Assembly (NCBI RefSeq): GCF_030815585.1
Contig: NZ_JAUSWY010000001.1
Location: forward strand, 930,001-994,000
Length of the DNA: 64,000 nucleotides
DNA from: Arthrobacter pascens
GTDB lineage: Bacteria > Actinomycetota > Actinomycetes > Actinomycetales > Micrococcaceae
Reading direction: 5' to 3'
Both the position numbers and the translations under genes were made by a program. This document shows, in pieces, positions 45,393 through 55,641 of the stretch. Numbering within the stretch: position 1 is the stretch's first letter; each line of letters starts with the position of its first letter. Under the pieces are notes generated by a model that saw only the letters and a program-made list of their open reading frames with translations, ran no database searches and was not told where the DNA came from.

Positions 45393-47651
45393 ATGGAAAT
45401 CTGGCCCGGATCGGCTTACCCCTTGGGCGCCACTTTCGATGGAACAGGCACCAACTTCGCACTGTTCAGTGAGAAGGCCGAAAAGGTGGAACTGTGCCTC
45501 TTTGACGACGAAGGGGCGGAGACCCGCATTCAGCTCCATGAGGTGGACGGCTATGTGTGGCACTGCTACCTTCCGCAGATCCAGCCCGGGCAGAAATACG
45601 GGTATCGGGTCCACGGGCCTTACGATCCTGCCTCCGGCAACCGCTTCAACCCGAACAAGCTGCTGCTGGACCCGTATGCCAAGGCCGTTCACGGCCAGAT
45701 CGACTGGGACCCGGCGCTCTTCTCCTACAACATGGGCGACCCCGACTCCCGCAACGACGCGGACTCCGCACCGCACATGATGATGGGCGTGGTGATCAAC
45801 CCGTTCTTCGACTGGGACGGGGACCACGCCCTCCGCGTCCCGTACCACAAGTCAGTGATCTATGAGGCCCACGTCAAGGGCCTGACCAAGCTGCACCCGG
45901 AGGTTCCGGAGGATCAGCGCGGCACCTACGCCGGGGTGGCCCATCCCTCCATCATTTCCCACTTGCAGAAACTTGGCGTCACCGCGATCGAGCTTATGCC
46001 GGTGCACCAGTTCGTCAACGACGGCATTCTGCAAGACAAGGGCCTCAGCAACTACTGGGGCTACAACACCATCGGCTTCTTCGCCCCGCACAACAGCTAC
46101 AGCTCCACGGGGGACGCCGGCCAGCAGGTGCAGGACTTCAAGGCCATGGTCCGGTCCCTGCACCGGGCGGGTATCGAAGTCATCCTTGACGTGGTCTACA
46201 ATCACACCGCCGAGGGCAACCATCTGGGACCCACGCTTTCCTTCAAGGGCATTGACAATGCTGCCTATTACCGCCTCATGGACGGCGACAAGAAGCACTA
46301 TATGGACTACACGGGCACCGGCAACTCGCTCAACGTCCGCCACCCCCACTCCCTGCAGCTGCTCATGGATTCCCTGCGCTACTGGGTCACCGAAATGCAT
46401 GTGGACGGCTTCCGTTTCGACCTCGCCTCCACCCTGGCCCGCGAATTCTATGACGTGGACAAGCTGTCCACCTTCTTCGAACTCATCCAGCAGGATCCCG
46501 TAGTCTCCCAGGTGAAGCTCATTGCCGAGCCCTGGGATGTTGGCCCCGGCGGCTACCAGGTGGGAAACTTTCCGCCGCAGTGGACCGAATGGAACGGCAA
46601 GTACCGCGATACCGTCCGCGACTTCTGGCGGGGCGAACCGGCTACGCTGGGCGAATTCGCCTCGAGGATCACCGGCTCCGCGGACCTCTACGAGCACTCC
46701 GGGCGCCGGCCGGTGGCCTCGATCAACTTCGTCACGGCCCACGACGGCTTCACCCTGTCGGACCTGGTGTCCTACAACGAGAAACACAACGAAGCCAACG
46801 GCGAGGGCAACAACGACGGCGAATCGCACAACCGCTCCTGGAACTGCGGCGCCGAAGGCCCCACGGACGATCCCAAGGTCTTGAACCTCCGCGCACGCCA
46901 GCAGCGCAACTTCATCGCTTCGCTGCTGCTGTCCCAGGGTGTCCCCATGCTGGTGCACGGCGACGAACTGGGCCGCACCCAGCAGGGCAACAACAACGGC
47001 TATTGCCAGGACTCCGAGCTGACCTGGATCAACTGGGACAGCGTTGACCAGCCGCTCGTGGAGTTCACGGCCGCCGTCAACGCACTCAGGCACAAGCATC
47101 CGACGTTCCGCCGCAGCAAATTCTTCGACGGCAGGCCGGTGCGCCGCGGCGAAGGGGAAAGGCTTCCGGACATCGAATGGCTGGACGTCGACGGTTCCAC
47201 CATGACGCCGGATGACTGGGATAGTGGCCTGGGGCGGTCCTTCGGCGTATTCCTCAACGGTGACGGCATACAGGGCCGGGACGAGCGCGGCCGGAGGATC
47301 ACCGACGTCAACTTCGTGCTGTACTTTAACGCGGACACCGAGGAGGTTAAGTTCAAACTGCCCTCCGACGAACACGCCCCGGCATGGGACATCATCATTG
47401 ATACCGCCGGCCACAACGCGGACACCGAGCCCGTCGCGGCTGGCGGCGTCCTGCCCGTGGACGCCAAATCCCTCGTGGTGCTCCGCGCCCACAGCACCCC
47501 GGAAGTCGAGCCGGACCACTCCGTTGCGGCCTCGCTCGCGGCGTTGTCGCAGACCACCACCAGTGAGACCGAAGCGCTGACCACACCGATCGTCCCCGAA
47601 CCGGCGCACACCAAGAAGGTCAAGCCAGCCCGGAAGGACGCGAAAAAGTGA
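45393..47651 (+). CDS. treX: Glycogen debranching enzyme GlgX/TreX
   Basis: 752 residues, GH13 isoamylase type. An N-terminal CBM48-like domain ([17 protein letters not shown]) is followed by the barrel with [10 protein letters not shown], the nucleophile Asp in [10 protein letters not shown], the acid Glu in [14 protein letters not shown], and [13 protein letters not shown]-terminal Lys/Ala/Thr-rich tail is added. It debranches glycogen to supply linear maltodextrins to TreY. The stop overlaps the GTG of treY (GTGA). Confidence 0.96.
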   Translation: MEIWPGSAYPLGATFDGTGTNFALFSEKAEKVELCLFDDEGAETRIQLHEVDGYVWHCYLPQIQPGQKYGYRVHGPYDPASGNRFNPNKLLLDPYAKAVHGQIDWDPALFSYNMGDPDSRNDADSAPHMMMGVVINPFFDWDGDHALRVPYHKSVIYEAHVKGLTKLHPEVPEDQRGTYAGVAHPSIISHLQKLGVTAIELMPVHQFVNDGILQDKGLSNYWGYNTIGFFAPHNSYSSTGDAGQQVQDFKAMVRSLHRAGIEVILDVVYNHTAEGNHLGPTLSFKGIDNAAYYRLMDGDKKHYMDYTGTGNSLNVRHPHSLQLLMDSLRYWVTEMHVDGFRFDLASTLAREFYDVDKLSTFFELIQQDPVVSQVKLIAEPWDVGPGGYQVGNFPPQWTEWNGKYRDTVRDFWRGEPATLGEFASRITGSADLYEHSGRRPVASINFVTAHDGFTLSDLVSYNEKHNEANGEGNNDGESHNRSWNCGAEGPTDDPKVLNLRARQQRNFIASLLLSQGVPMLVHGDELGRTQQGNNNGYCQDSELTWINWDSVDQPLVEFTAAVNALRHKHPTFRRSKFFDGRPVRRGEGERLPDIEWLDVDGSTMTPDDWDSGLGRSFGVFLNGDGIQGRDERGRRITDVNFVLYFNADTEEVKFKLPSDEHAPAWDIIIDTAGHNADTEPVAAGGVLPVDAKSLVVLRAHSTPEVEPDHSVAASLAALSQTTTSETEALTTPIVPEPAHTKKVKPARKDAKK

Positions 47652-50002
47652 GGGTTCCGGCCTCCACCTACCGGCTCCAGATCCGCCGTGGCTTCACGCT
47701 CTTTGACGCTGCTGACAAGGTGCCCTACCTGAAGTCCCTCGGCGTGGACTGGATCTACCTTTCGCCCATCCTGACGGCCGAGCATGGATCCGATCACGGC
47801 TACGACGTGACTGATCCCTCTTCCGTGGACCCGGACCGGGGCGGTGCGGAAGGCCTGCTGGCGCTCTCCAAAACTGCCCGGGAGCATGGCATGGGCGTGC
47901 TGGTGGACATCGTGCCCAACCACGTGGGGGTGGCCTCCCCGCCGCAGAACCCCTGGTGGTGGTCGCTGCTTAGGGAAGGCCGCGCCTCGCGCTATGCCGA
48001 GGCGTTCGACGTCGACTGGGACTTCGGCGGGGGCCGGCTCCGGATCCCAGTGCTGGGCAGCGATGACGACGTGGACCAGCTGGAAATCAAGGAGGGCGAG
48101 CTCAGATACTACGGGCACCGCTTTCCGCTCGCCGAGGGAACCTATTCGGACGGTGATTCGCCGAGGGCTGTCCATGACCGGCAGCACTATGAGCTGGTGG
48201 CCTGGCGCCGTGCCGACGATGAACTGAACTACCGGCGTTTTTTTGCGGTCAACACCCTGGCGGGCATCCGGGTGGAAATCCCCTGGGTCTTTGACGAGGC
48301 CCACGCCGAGGTGGCCCGCTGGTTCCGCGAGGGACTGGTGGACGGCTTGCGCGTGGACCACCCGGACGGCTTGGCGGACCCTGCCGGATACCTGCACCGG
48401 CTCAAGGAGATCAGCGGCGGAGCGTACATCCTGGTCGAAAAGATCCTGGAGTCGGGCGAGGACCTGCCTCCGGACTTCGAATGCGAAGGAACCACCGGCT
48501 ACGACGCCTTGGCCGACGTTGACCGCCTCTTTGTGGATCCCAAGGGACAGGTGCCCCTGACGCGCCTGGATTCACGCCTGCGGGGAAGCCAGAGCCCTGC
48601 GGACTACGCGGACATGATCCACGGCACCAAACGGGACATGGAGGACGGGATCCTGCACTCGGAGATCCGCCGCCTGGCGCGCCTTCTCCCCGAGGACACG
48701 GGGCTGACCGAAGACCAGTCCGTTGAGGCCTTGGCGGAGATCATCGCGGCTTTCCCCGTCTATCGGACCTACCTGCCCGAGGGCGCCGGCGTCCTGAAGG
48801 AAGCCTGCGACTCGGCAGCTGAATCAAGACCGGACCTCGCGGAGGCTGTGGGAGTCCTGCTGCCGCTGCTGCACAATCCGGCCGGGGAGCTGGGGCGCAG
48901 GTTCCAGCAGACTTCCGGCATGGTGATGGCCAAGGGAGTGGAGGACACCGCGTTCTACCGCTACACCCGCCTGGGGACCCTGACCGAGGTAGGGGCGGAC
49001 CCCACCGAATTCTCCCTAACGCCCGGGGATTTCCACCGCAGGATGGCCCGGCGCCAGGACGCCTTGCCGCTGTCCATGACCACGTTGACCACCCATGACA
49101 CCAAACGCAGTGAGGACACCCGCGCCAGGATCTCGGTGATTTCCGAGATGGTGCCGGAATGGTCCGCCACCCTCGCCCGGCTCCGTGAGCTGGCACCGCT
49201 GCCGGACGGGCCCCTCGCTTCGCTGCTGTGGCAGGCTATCGCCGGTGCCTGGCCGGCCGGACGCGGCAGGCTGCGCAGCTACGCGGAAAAGGCGGCCCGC
49301 GAAGCCGGCAACTCCACAAACTGGATTGACCCGGACCACGCCTTCGAAGAGAAACTGCTGGCGGCGGTGGACGCCGTCTTTGACGATCCTGAGGTCAGGA
49401 CCGAGCTGACGGCCTTTGTGGCGCGCGTCGATCCGCACGGGGCATCCAACTCCCTGTCTGCCAAGCTGGTCCAGCTCACCATGCCCGGCGTCCCGGACGT
49501 TTACCAGGGCACCGAGTTCTGGGACCGCTCGCTGGCCGATCCGGACAACCGGCGGACCGTGGACTTCGAACGGCGAGAAGGTGCGCTGGCGGACCTGGAC
49601 GACGGCGTACTGCCGGCGGACTTCCAGGCCGAGACCAGCAAACTGCTGGTGACGTCGCGGGCACTCCGACTCCGCCGTGACCGGCCCGAGCTGTTCCAGG
49701 GCTACTGGCCAGTACACGCTACCGGGACAGCAGCGGAGCACTTGGTGGCCTTTGATCGCGGCCCCATACAGGCCAGCGCGCCCCATGCCGGCTGCGGGGC
49801 GGGCGCTGTCACGCTGGCCACCAGGCTTCCCTTCGGGCTGGAACAGGCCGGCGGCTGGAGGGACACCGCCGTCGAACTCGGTACCACGATGCGGGATGAG
49901 CTCACGGGCAACAGCTTCGGTCCCGGGCCGGTGCCGGTGGAGAACATCCTGCGGATCTACCCTGTGGCGCTGCTGGTGCCCGTGAACGGAGACAGCTTAT
50001 GA
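47648..50002 (+). CDS. treY: Malto-oligosyltrehalose synthase
   Basis: 784 residues, GTG start coupled to treX. It turns the reducing-end alpha-1,4 bond of maltodextrin into an alpha,alpha-1,1 (trehalose) bond. GH13 motifs are [25 protein letters not shown] and [14 protein letters not shown], which suit TreY. Late [20 protein letters not shown] sequence is present. The stop overlaps the ATG of treZ by ATGA. Confidence 0.97.
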   Translation: MRVPASTYRLQIRRGFTLFDAADKVPYLKSLGVDWIYLSPILTAEHGSDHGYDVTDPSSVDPDRGGAEGLLALSKTAREHGMGVLVDIVPNHVGVASPPQNPWWWSLLREGRASRYAEAFDVDWDFGGGRLRIPVLGSDDDVDQLEIKEGELRYYGHRFPLAEGTYSDGDSPRAVHDRQHYELVAWRRADDELNYRRFFAVNTLAGIRVEIPWVFDEAHAEVARWFREGLVDGLRVDHPDGLADPAGYLHRLKEISGGAYILVEKILESGEDLPPDFECEGTTGYDALADVDRLFVDPKGQVPLTRLDSRLRGSQSPADYADMIHGTKRDMEDGILHSEIRRLARLLPEDTGLTEDQSVEALAEIIAAFPVYRTYLPEGAGVLKEACDSAAESRPDLAEAVGVLLPLLHNPAGELGRRFQQTSGMVMAKGVEDTAFYRYTRLGTLTEVGADPTEFSLTPGDFHRRMARRQDALPLSMTTLTTHDTKRSEDTRARISVISEMVPEWSATLARLRELAPLPDGPLASLLWQAIAGAWPAGRGRLRSYAEKAAREAGNSTNWIDPDHAFEEKLLAAVDAVFDDPEVRTELTAFVARVDPHGASNSLSAKLVQLTMPGVPDVYQGTEFWDRSLADPDNRRTVDFERREGALADLDDGVLPADFQAETSKLLVTSRALRLRRDRPELFQGYWPVHATGTAAEHLVAFDRGPIQASAPHAGCGAGAVTLATRLPFGLEQAGGWRDTAVELGTTMRDELTGNSFGPGPVPVENILRIYPVALLVPVNGDSL

Positions 50003-51768
50003 GCCTGGCACACAACGGTTCCGGACGGTTCGACCTCTGGGCACCGAGAGTCGAATCAGTCACCCTGGTCGCTAACGGGCAGCAGTATCCGATGGTGCGG
50101 CTGGAACCGGCCCCCGGAGCCGAAGGCTGGTGGTCGGCTGCAGCCGCGCCTGCTGACGGGGAGGTGGACTACGGCTATCTGCTGGACGGGGACAGCAATC
50201 CTTTGCCGGACCCCCGGTCACGCCGCCTGCCGGACGGCGTCCATGCGTTGTCCCGGACCTACAGCCCGGCCTCCCATGAGTGGAGGGATGCCGGCTGGCA
50301 GGGCAAGGAACTGCGCGGAGCGGTCATCTACGAACTGCACGTGGGGACTTTCACGCCGGAAGGAACCCTGGACGCGGCCGCGGAAAAGCTCGGCTACCTC
50401 GCGGAACTGGGCGTCGATTTTGTGGAGCTCCTCCCCGTCAACGGGTTCAACGGAACCCACAACTGGGGCTACGACGGCGTCCAGTGGTTCGCCGTCCATG
50501 AAGGCTATGGCGGCCCGGCGGCCTACCAGCGTTTTGTGGACGCCGCCCATGCGGCCGGGATGGGCGTCATCCAGGATGTGGTTTACAACCACCTCGGACC
50601 CAGCGGCAACTACCTTTCCAGATTCGGCCCGTACCTCAAGCAGGGCGATGCCAACACCTGGGGGGACTCCGTCAACCTGGATGGGCCGGGTTCGGACGTT
50701 GTCCGCGAATACATCCTGGACAACGCCGCGCTTTGGCTGCGTGACTACCACGTGGACGGCCTGCGACTGGATGCCGTCCACGCGCTGAGGGACGAGCGCG
50801 CGGTGCATATCCTGGAAGAGTTCGGTGCCCTGGGTGATGCCATCTCCGCGGAGACGGGCCTTCCCAAGACGCTGATCGCCGAATCCGATCTGAACAATCC
50901 CCGCCTGATCTATCCGCGCGACACCAACGGATACGGGCTGGCCGGACAGTGGAGCGATGACTTCCACCATGCCGTCCACGTCAATGTCAGCGGCGAAACC
51001 ACCGGCTACTATCAAGACTTCGCGTCGCTGGGCGTCCTCGCCAAGGTCCTGAGGGACGGCTTCCTCCACGACGGCAGCTACTCCAGCTTCCGCGGCCGCC
51101 ATCACGGGCGGCCCATCAACACCTCCCTGGTACAGCCTGAGGCCTTGGTGGTGTGCAACCAGAACCATGACCAGATCGGCAACCGGGCAACGGGGGACAG
51201 GCTCTCCCAGTCGCTGCCCTACGGGCCGCTGTCCGTGGCCGCTGTGCTCACGCTGACATCGCCCTTTACGCCCATGCTGTTCATGGGCGAGGAATTCGGG
51301 GCCTCCACGCCGTGGCAGTTCTTCACCTCCCACCCCGAGCCTGAACTGGGCAAGGCGACGGCGGAGGGCAGGATCCGTGAGTTCGAACGGATGGGGTGGG
51401 ATCCCGCCGTCGTGCCGGATCCGCAGGATCCGGAAACGTTCCGGCGGTCCAAACTCAACTGGGCCGAGGCCTCTGCCGGTGGGCATGCCCGGCTACTGGA
51501 GCTCTACCGCTCGCTGACCGCCCTGCGCCGCGAACACCCCGAGCTGGCAGGCCTGGGGTTCACTGACACTGAGATTTCGTTCGATGACGATGACGGCTGG
51601 CTGCGTTTCCGGCGAGGGTCCGTGGAGGTGCTGCTGAACTTCTCGGAGGAGGAGGTCCGCCTTGAGGATGCGCGGGGAACGCTGCTGCTCTCAAGCGACG
51701 AGGCCACCAAACTGGACGGCGGGGCGCTGACGTTGCCACCGTGGGGCGCGGCCATCCTGAAGGGTTAG
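49999..51768 (+). CDS. treZ: Malto-oligosyltrehalose trehalohydrolase
   Basis: 589 residues. It cleaves trehalose from the end made by TreY. The N-terminal beta domain is followed by the barrel with [26 protein letters not shown] (nucleophile Asp), [12 protein letters not shown] (acid Glu) and [11 protein letters not shown]. It completes the treX-treY-treZ operon. An inverted and tandem repeat follows at once. Confidence 0.97.
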   Translation: MSLAHNGSGRFDLWAPRVESVTLVANGQQYPMVRLEPAPGAEGWWSAAAAPADGEVDYGYLLDGDSNPLPDPRSRRLPDGVHALSRTYSPASHEWRDAGWQGKELRGAVIYELHVGTFTPEGTLDAAAEKLGYLAELGVDFVELLPVNGFNGTHNWGYDGVQWFAVHEGYGGPAAYQRFVDAAHAAGMGVIQDVVYNHLGPSGNYLSRFGPYLKQGDANTWGDSVNLDGPGSDVVREYILDNAALWLRDYHVDGLRLDAVHALRDERAVHILEEFGALGDAISAETGLPKTLIAESDLNNPRLIYPRDTNGYGLAGQWSDDFHHAVHVNVSGETTGYYQDFASLGVLAKVLRDGFLHDGSYSSFRGRHHGRPINTSLVQPEALVVCNQNHDQIGNRATGDRLSQSLPYGPLSVAAVLTLTSPFTPMLFMGEEFGASTPWQFFTSHPEPELGKATAEGRIREFERMGWDPAVVPDPQDPETFRRSKLNWAEASAGGHARLLELYRSLTALRREHPELAGLGFTDTEISFDDDDGWLRFRRGSVEVLLNFSEEEVRLEDARGTLLLSSDEATKLDGGALTLPPWGAAILKG

Positions 51769-51773
51769 CGTGG

Positions 51774-51817
51774 CGCCGCGGGCTATTTTGTCAGCCCTAT
51801 TTTGTCAGCCCGCGGCG
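51774..51817 (+). terminator. Hairpin with a tandem repeat in the loop, after treZ
   Basis: Arms CGCCGCGGGCT (51774-51784) and AGCCCGCGGCG (51807-51817) pair perfectly over 11 bp. The loop is built from two copies of ATTTTGTCAGCCC-like sequence in tandem (14-bp period, CTATTTTGTCAGCC). It begins 6 bases after the treZ stop and may terminate the operon. Confidence 0.6.
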
Positions 51818-51870
51818 TAACACTTCGCCTCAGGCGTGTAGCGCGGATCACAACTGGCAGGATGGAACGT

Positions 51871-52911
51871 ATGACTTATTCTGCTGCGGAAAACCGCTAT
51901 GAATCCATGCCATACCGCCGCGTCGGCCGCAGCGGACTCAAGCTCCCGGCCATCTCGCTTGGCCTCTGGCATAACTTCGGCGATGACAAGCGCTTTGATG
52001 AACAGCGCGCCATCCTTCGCCGCGCCTTCGACCTGGGCGTCAACCACTTCGACCTCGCCAATAACTACGGTCCGCCGGACGGCTCCGCGGAGACCAACTT
52101 CGGACGCCACCTCGCGGACGACTTCAAACCGTACCGGGATGAACTGGTCATCTCCACCAAGGCCGGCTACTACATGTGGCCAGGCCCGTACGGCGAGTGG
52201 GGCTCCCGCAAGTACCTGATTTCCAGCCTGGACCAGTCCCTGCAGCGGATGGGTCTGGACTACGTGGACATCTTCTACAGCCACCGGCCGGACCCGGAAA
52301 CACCCATGGAAGAAACCATGGGCGCCCTGGATTACGCAGTCCGCTCGGGCAAGGCACTCTACGCCGGCATCTCCTCCTACACGCCTGAACAGACCATCGA
52401 GGCGGCCCGGATCCTGAAGGAACTCGGCACCCCGCTGCTGATCCACCAGCCCAGCTACTCCATGCTGAACCGCTGGACGGAGAACGGAACTCCCAACCTC
52501 TACGAAGCCCTGGAGCAGGTGGGCGCCGGCTCCATCGCGTTCTCGCCGCTTGCCCAGGGGATGCTCACGGACCGGTACCTGAACGGCGTTCCCGCGGATT
52601 CCCGTGCGGCGAAGGCCCGCTTCCTGTCCGAGGACGCCATCACGGAAGAGAAGCTGGACCGGATCCGCGGCCTGAACAAGATCGCAGCGGACCGCGGGCA
52701 GTCGCTCGCCCAGATGGCCATCGCCTGGATCCTGCGTGACCAGCCGAAGGGCACGCCGGTCACGTCGGCACTGGTGGGTGCTTCGAGCGTCAGGCAGCTG
52801 GAGGACACCCTGTCCGCCATCAGCAATCTGGAGTTCACTCCAGAGGAACTGACAGCCATCGACGAGTTTGCGGTGGAGTCGGACATCAACCTTTGGGCGC
52901 AGAAGTCCTAA
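51871..52911 (+). CDS. Aldo/keto reductase, L-glyceraldehyde-3-phosphate reductase type
   Basis: 346 residues from ATG 51871, with an AGGATGG ribosome-binding region; an ATG three codons earlier is possible. The catalytic Tyr is in FDLANNYGPPDGSAE and the Lys in ISTKAGYYMWPGPYGEWGSR. The latter stretch is characteristic of the YghZ/MgrA-like group that reduces methylglyoxal and L-glyceraldehyde 3-phosphate. NADPH-binding residues are expected near LVGASSVRQLEDTL. It is followed by a 12-bp hairpin. Confidence 0.92.
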   Translation: MTYSAAENRYESMPYRRVGRSGLKLPAISLGLWHNFGDDKRFDEQRAILRRAFDLGVNHFDLANNYGPPDGSAETNFGRHLADDFKPYRDELVISTKAGYYMWPGPYGEWGSRKYLISSLDQSLQRMGLDYVDIFYSHRPDPETPMEETMGALDYAVRSGKALYAGISSYTPEQTIEAARILKELGTPLLIHQPSYSMLNRWTENGTPNLYEALEQVGAGSIAFSPLAQGMLTDRYLNGVPADSRAAKARFLSEDAITEEKLDRIRGLNKIAADRGQSLAQMAIAWILRDQPKGTPVTSALVGASSVRQLEDTLSAISNLEFTPEELTAIDEFAVESDINLWAQKS

Positions 52912-52931
52912 CGTATGACGATCTGCGTCGG

Positions 52932-52969
52932 CTGTGTGGGGGCCGGGAACAAGGCCAGCCCCCACACAG
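52932..52969 (+). terminator. Hairpin between the aldo/keto reductase and ino1
   Basis: CTGTGTGGGGGC (52932-52943) and GCCCCCACACAG (52958-52969) form a perfect 12-bp stem with a 14-nt loop, 20 bases after the stop. It has no T-run but the free energy should be high. Confidence 0.65.
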
Positions 52970-53075
52970 TTGGGTACTATGAAAAGGCGCCGAGTGGCGC
53001 TGTGCCTGGTGTCCGCCGTCGTACTTTCCGGTATTGACTGTTCCGGCGGCTGGCGTTTGTTCTCAAAGGAGTTCC

Positions 53076-54161
53076 GTGTCTTCAAATCCGATTCGTGTTG
53101 CAATCGTTGGTGTGGGTAACTGCGCCGCCTCGCTCGTCCAGGGTGTGCACTACTACCGTGACGCCGATCCCCAAGCCACCATCCCGGGTCTGATGCACGT
53201 GGAGTTCGGCAAATACCACGTCAACGACGTCCAGTTCGTTGCCGCCTTTGACGTTGACGGCAAGAAGGTCGGCGTTGACCTCGCGGACGCCATCCTGGCC
53301 AGCGAAAACAACACCATCAAGATCGCGGATGTTCCGCCCACCGGAGTGACGGTCCAGCGTGGCCACACCCTTGACGGCCTGGGCAAGTACTACCTTGAAA
53401 CCATCGAACAGTCCCCCGAAGAGCCGGTCGACGTCGTGCAGGCCCTCAAGGATGCCAACGTTGACGTTATGGTCTGCTACCTGCCCGTTGGTTCGCAGGA
53501 AGCTGCAGAGTTCTACGCCCAGGCCGCGATTGATGCCGGTGTTGCTTTCGTCAACGCGCTGCCGGTCTTTATCGCCGGCACCAAGGCGTGGGCTGACAAG
53601 TTCACGGCCGCCGGTGTGCCGATCGTGGGCGACGACATCAAGAGCCAAATCGGAGCCACCATCACCCACCGGGTCATGGCCAAGCTCTTCGAAGACCGCG
53701 GCGTGACCCTGGACCGCACGTACCAGCTGAACGTCGGCGGCAATATGGACTTCAAGAACATGCTGGAGCGCGACCGCCTCGAATCAAAGAAGATCTCCAA
53801 GACCCAGGCCGTGACGTCCAACGTGGAGGCCGAGCTGGCCGCCAAGGATGTCCACATCGGCCCGTCGGACTACGTCCAGTGGCTCGACGACCGCAAATGG
53901 GCCTTCGTCCGCCTCGAGGGCCGCAACTTCGGTGACGCCCCGGTGTCGCTGGAGTACAAGCTGGAAGTCTGGGACTCACCCAACTCCGCCGGTGTGATCA
54001 TCGACGCCATCCGCGCTGCGAAGATCGCCCTGGACCGCGGCATTGGTGGCCCGCTTCTTTCCGCTTCCAGCTACTTCATGAAGTCTCCGCCGGAACAGTT
54101 CAATGACGACCTCGCCCGTGAAAAGGTGGAGGCCTTCATCCGCGGCGACCTGGACCGCTAA
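53076..54161 (+). CDS. ino1: Inositol-3-phosphate synthase
   Basis: 361 residues from a GTG at 53076 after AAAGGAG. It cyclises glucose 6-phosphate to 1D-myo-inositol 3-phosphate using NAD. The Rossmann start [19 protein letters not shown] is visible, as are the conserved [15 protein letters not shown] and [11 protein letters not shown] segments. It supplies MshA, encoded 4.3 kb downstream, for mycothiol, and inositol for phospholipids. A repeat array follows directly. Confidence 0.97.
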   Translation: MSSNPIRVAIVGVGNCAASLVQGVHYYRDADPQATIPGLMHVEFGKYHVNDVQFVAAFDVDGKKVGVDLADAILASENNTIKIADVPPTGVTVQRGHTLDGLGKYYLETIEQSPEEPVDVVQALKDANVDVMVCYLPVGSQEAAEFYAQAAIDAGVAFVNALPVFIAGTKAWADKFTAAGVPIVGDDIKSQIGATITHRVMAKLFEDRGVTLDRTYQLNVGGNMDFKNMLERDRLESKKISKTQAVTSNVEAELAAKDVHIGPSDYVQWLDDRKWAFVRLEGRNFGDAPVSLEYKLEVWDSPNSAGVIIDAIRAAKIALDRGIGGPLLSASSYFMKSPPEQFNDDLAREKVEAFIRGDLDR

Positions 54162-54199
54162 CCCCGGACGCTCTCTCACTTCCTGCAGGTTTTGACGTG

Positions 54200-54233
54200 A
54201 CGCTCTCTCACCAGCTTTTTGGTGGGGGAGCGT
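54200..54233 (+). terminator. Hairpin within repeat array A
   Basis: ACGCTCTCTCACC (54200-54212) and GGTGGGGGAGCGT (54221-54233) pair over 13 positions, two of them G-U, around loop AGCTTTTT. Located 38 bases after ino1, it probably ends that transcript. Confidence 0.5.
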
Positions 54234-54309
54234 TTGCCGTTCCTGCGACGCTCTCTCACTTTCGGTGGGTTTTTCCCCAACGCTCTCTCACCTTTGGTGG
54301 GTTTTGGGG

Positions 54310-54343
54310 CGACGCTCTCTCACCTCTTGATGGGGGAGCGTCG
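54310..54343. terminator. Second hairpin within repeat array A
   Basis: CGACGCTCTCTCA (54310-54322) and TGGGGGAGCGTCG (54331-54343) pair over 13 positions with two G-U pairs and an 8-nt loop. It lies just before the MerR remnant, which is read toward it on the other strand, so it may serve both sides. Confidence 0.5.
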
Positions 54344-54347
54344 CACT

Positions 54348-54978
54348 TTAGGCGTACCCCTCATAGCGACGGATGGCGTGGCTGGCCTGCGCAAGGGCGA
54401 GGAGCCTGAGCAGCAGCTTGCTGTGCATGTGCATCCCGACGGCAGCTGTAAGAATGAGCCGGTGGACAGTTTCCGGGGCGGTCGTGGCCGCAATGTCGAG
54501 CCCGGCGACGTCGTCCATGGCCTTGCTGTAAACGTTCAAGACTTCGCCGGACACCGGGATTTTGAGGCTTTCCCTCAGTTCCAGATGCGCGTTCAGTGCG
54601 TTCCGGGCATCGCTTGAGGAGTCGGGCCAGCCTCGCAGATGCGCGACGGCGTCAGCCGCCGTTGTGCGGGCCCCCGCCGCTCACGGTGGCGTAAGTGTCC
54701 AGCTCCAGCTCCAGCACCTCGCGCTGAACCGCCGCCAACAGCTCAAGGAGCGGGGCGCCGTCGTCGGCCATTCTGAGGAGACCGCGAATCTGTTCGATGT
54801 TCAGTCCGACGATCCGGCGAAGGGCCTGGATCAGTTCGAGGCGCTCGACATGCCTTGCTGAATACTGGGCCCGGGTGGCGTGGACCGTCTCACCGGCCGG
54901 CAATAGACCCTCGCGCAGGTAGTACTTGATGCTGGCGGTCGAGACCCCCGTTCGGCTGCTCAGTTCCTTGAGCTGCAT
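54348..54978 (-). pseudogene. MerR-family regulator broken by a frameshift
   Basis: The first 108 residues (54978-54652) are a MerR N-terminus: winged helix with MQLKELSSRTGVSTASIKYYLREGLLP and dimer helix ELLAAVQREVLELELDTYATV. This frame stops at 54652. One base later in the other frame the sequence continues in the same style with AADAVAHLRGWPDSSSDARNALNAHLELR, and ends EGYA at 54348. Joining the frames gives a normal MerR protein of about 205 residues. The break is near 54660-54680, in a G/C run, and fits one extra base. It could be a real mutation or a base-calling error. Divergent from the DUF2306-like gene, with an operator-like dyad between. Confidence 0.75.
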
Positions 54979-55004
54979 GCTTGTTATCCCTCGTGGGAAG
55001 GCCA

Positions 55005-55075
55005 GGATCCATTGGATAGTGGATCCGGCGCCAGCTATCTTGATATACGCGACTTGGATAGTGGCTCTATCCTAA
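55005..55075. promoter_or_regulatory. MerR operator-like dyads between merR and the DUF2306-like gene
   Basis: The word TTGGATAGTGG occurs twice (55012-55022 and 55054-55064). The second copy forms a dyad GGATAG (55056-55061), 5-bp spacer, CTATCC (55067-55072). The first lies within GGATCCA/TGGATCC (55005-55026). TATCCT at 55069-55074 could be a -10 box; transcription would then begin near the ATG at 55080, giving a leaderless mRNA. A MerR-type site overlapping the promoter is the natural reading. Confidence 0.45.
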
Positions 55076-55079
55076 GGCT

Positions 55080-55589
55080 ATGGAGCCTTGGAATGTACTG
55101 CTAGTCAGCCATGTGGTCGCCGCGCTGTTCGTACTCGCGATTGGCCCGTTCCAAATCCTTCGCCGACGCCGTGACCGCATCCACCGCACCATGGGCTACC
55201 TGTGGGTGGCGGCCATGTACTACGTGTGCTTCAGCAGTTTCTGGATTGTTACGGCCGGGCACTTCACCTGGCTGCACGGGCTGTCCGCCTTCACTACCGT
55301 GACGGTCACCCTTGGCCTTCTCAGCGCCATCCGCCGCAACATCCCCTCGCATCTGGGCAACATGATCGGCAGCTACATCGGCATTGCAGTGGCCTTTATT
55401 TTTGCCGTTGCGGTACCGGGGCGGGCCATTCCGCAGCTCCTCGCGGAGGACCCGGCCAGCGCGGCGTTTGTCGCCGGGCTGGTGGTGCTGACTGTGGCGG
55501 TGGTGTTTGTTTCGCTCCAGCGGGGTGGACGCACGGGTGCACCGCAGGGTTCGAAGGATCGGATGCTCTCTCATTCCCTGCGGGTTTAG
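55080..55589 (+). CDS. DUF2306-like membrane protein
   Basis: 169 residues with about five helices. The pattern RRRDRIHRTMGYLWVAAMYY (residues 29-48), then FTWLHGLSAFTTVTVTLG, is that of DUF2306 integral membrane proteins, whose role is not known. The C-terminal tail DRMLSHSLRV is encoded by the first unit of repeat array B, so the repeat has become coding. It is divergent from the broken MerR gene, which probably controls it. Confidence 0.75.
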   Translation: MEPWNVLLVSHVVAALFVLAIGPFQILRRRRDRIHRTMGYLWVAAMYYVCFSSFWIVTAGHFTWLHGLSAFTTVTVTLGLLSAIRRNIPSHLGNMIGSYIGIAVAFIFAVAVPGRAIPQLLAEDPASAAFVAGLVVLTVAVVFVSLQRGGRTGAPQGSKDRMLSHSLRV

Positions 55590-55641
55590 GAACGATCCTC
55601 TCTCACTTCCTTGCAGGTTTGGCGGCGGCGCTCTCTCACCC
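55562..55641. repeat. Repeat array B: three CTCTCTCA units, 32-33-bp period
   Basis: Core units at 55564 (TGCTCTCTCAT), 55596 (TCCTCTCTCAC) and 55629 (CGCTCTCTCAC), with steps of 32 and 33 bp. Between them are TTCCCTGCGGGTTTAGG and TTCCTTGCAGGTTTGG, close to array A. The first unit encodes the end of the DUF2306-like protein, and the last contains the stop codon of the minus-strand gene that follows. Confidence 0.8.

Larger units (their letters stand above)
54167..54350. repeat. Repeat array A: five CGCTCTCTCAC units, about 32-bp period
   Basis: CGCTCTCTCAC occurs at 54169, 54201, 54249, 54281 and 54313; the steps are 32, 48, 32 and 32 bp. Between cores are Gly/Thr-rich words such as TTCCTGCAGGTTTTG and TTTGGTGGGTTTTG. 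Two cores are part of hairpins with inverted GGGGGAGCG partners (54200-54233 and 54310-54343), whose mispairs are G-U compatible in RNA. The array fills the gap between ino1 and the broken MerR gene and has no gene of its own. Confidence 0.85.

Noticed and set aside
45852..47609. A 585-residue minus-strand open frame opposite treX
   Set aside because: Complement of a conserved GH13 gene; no start signal or domain.
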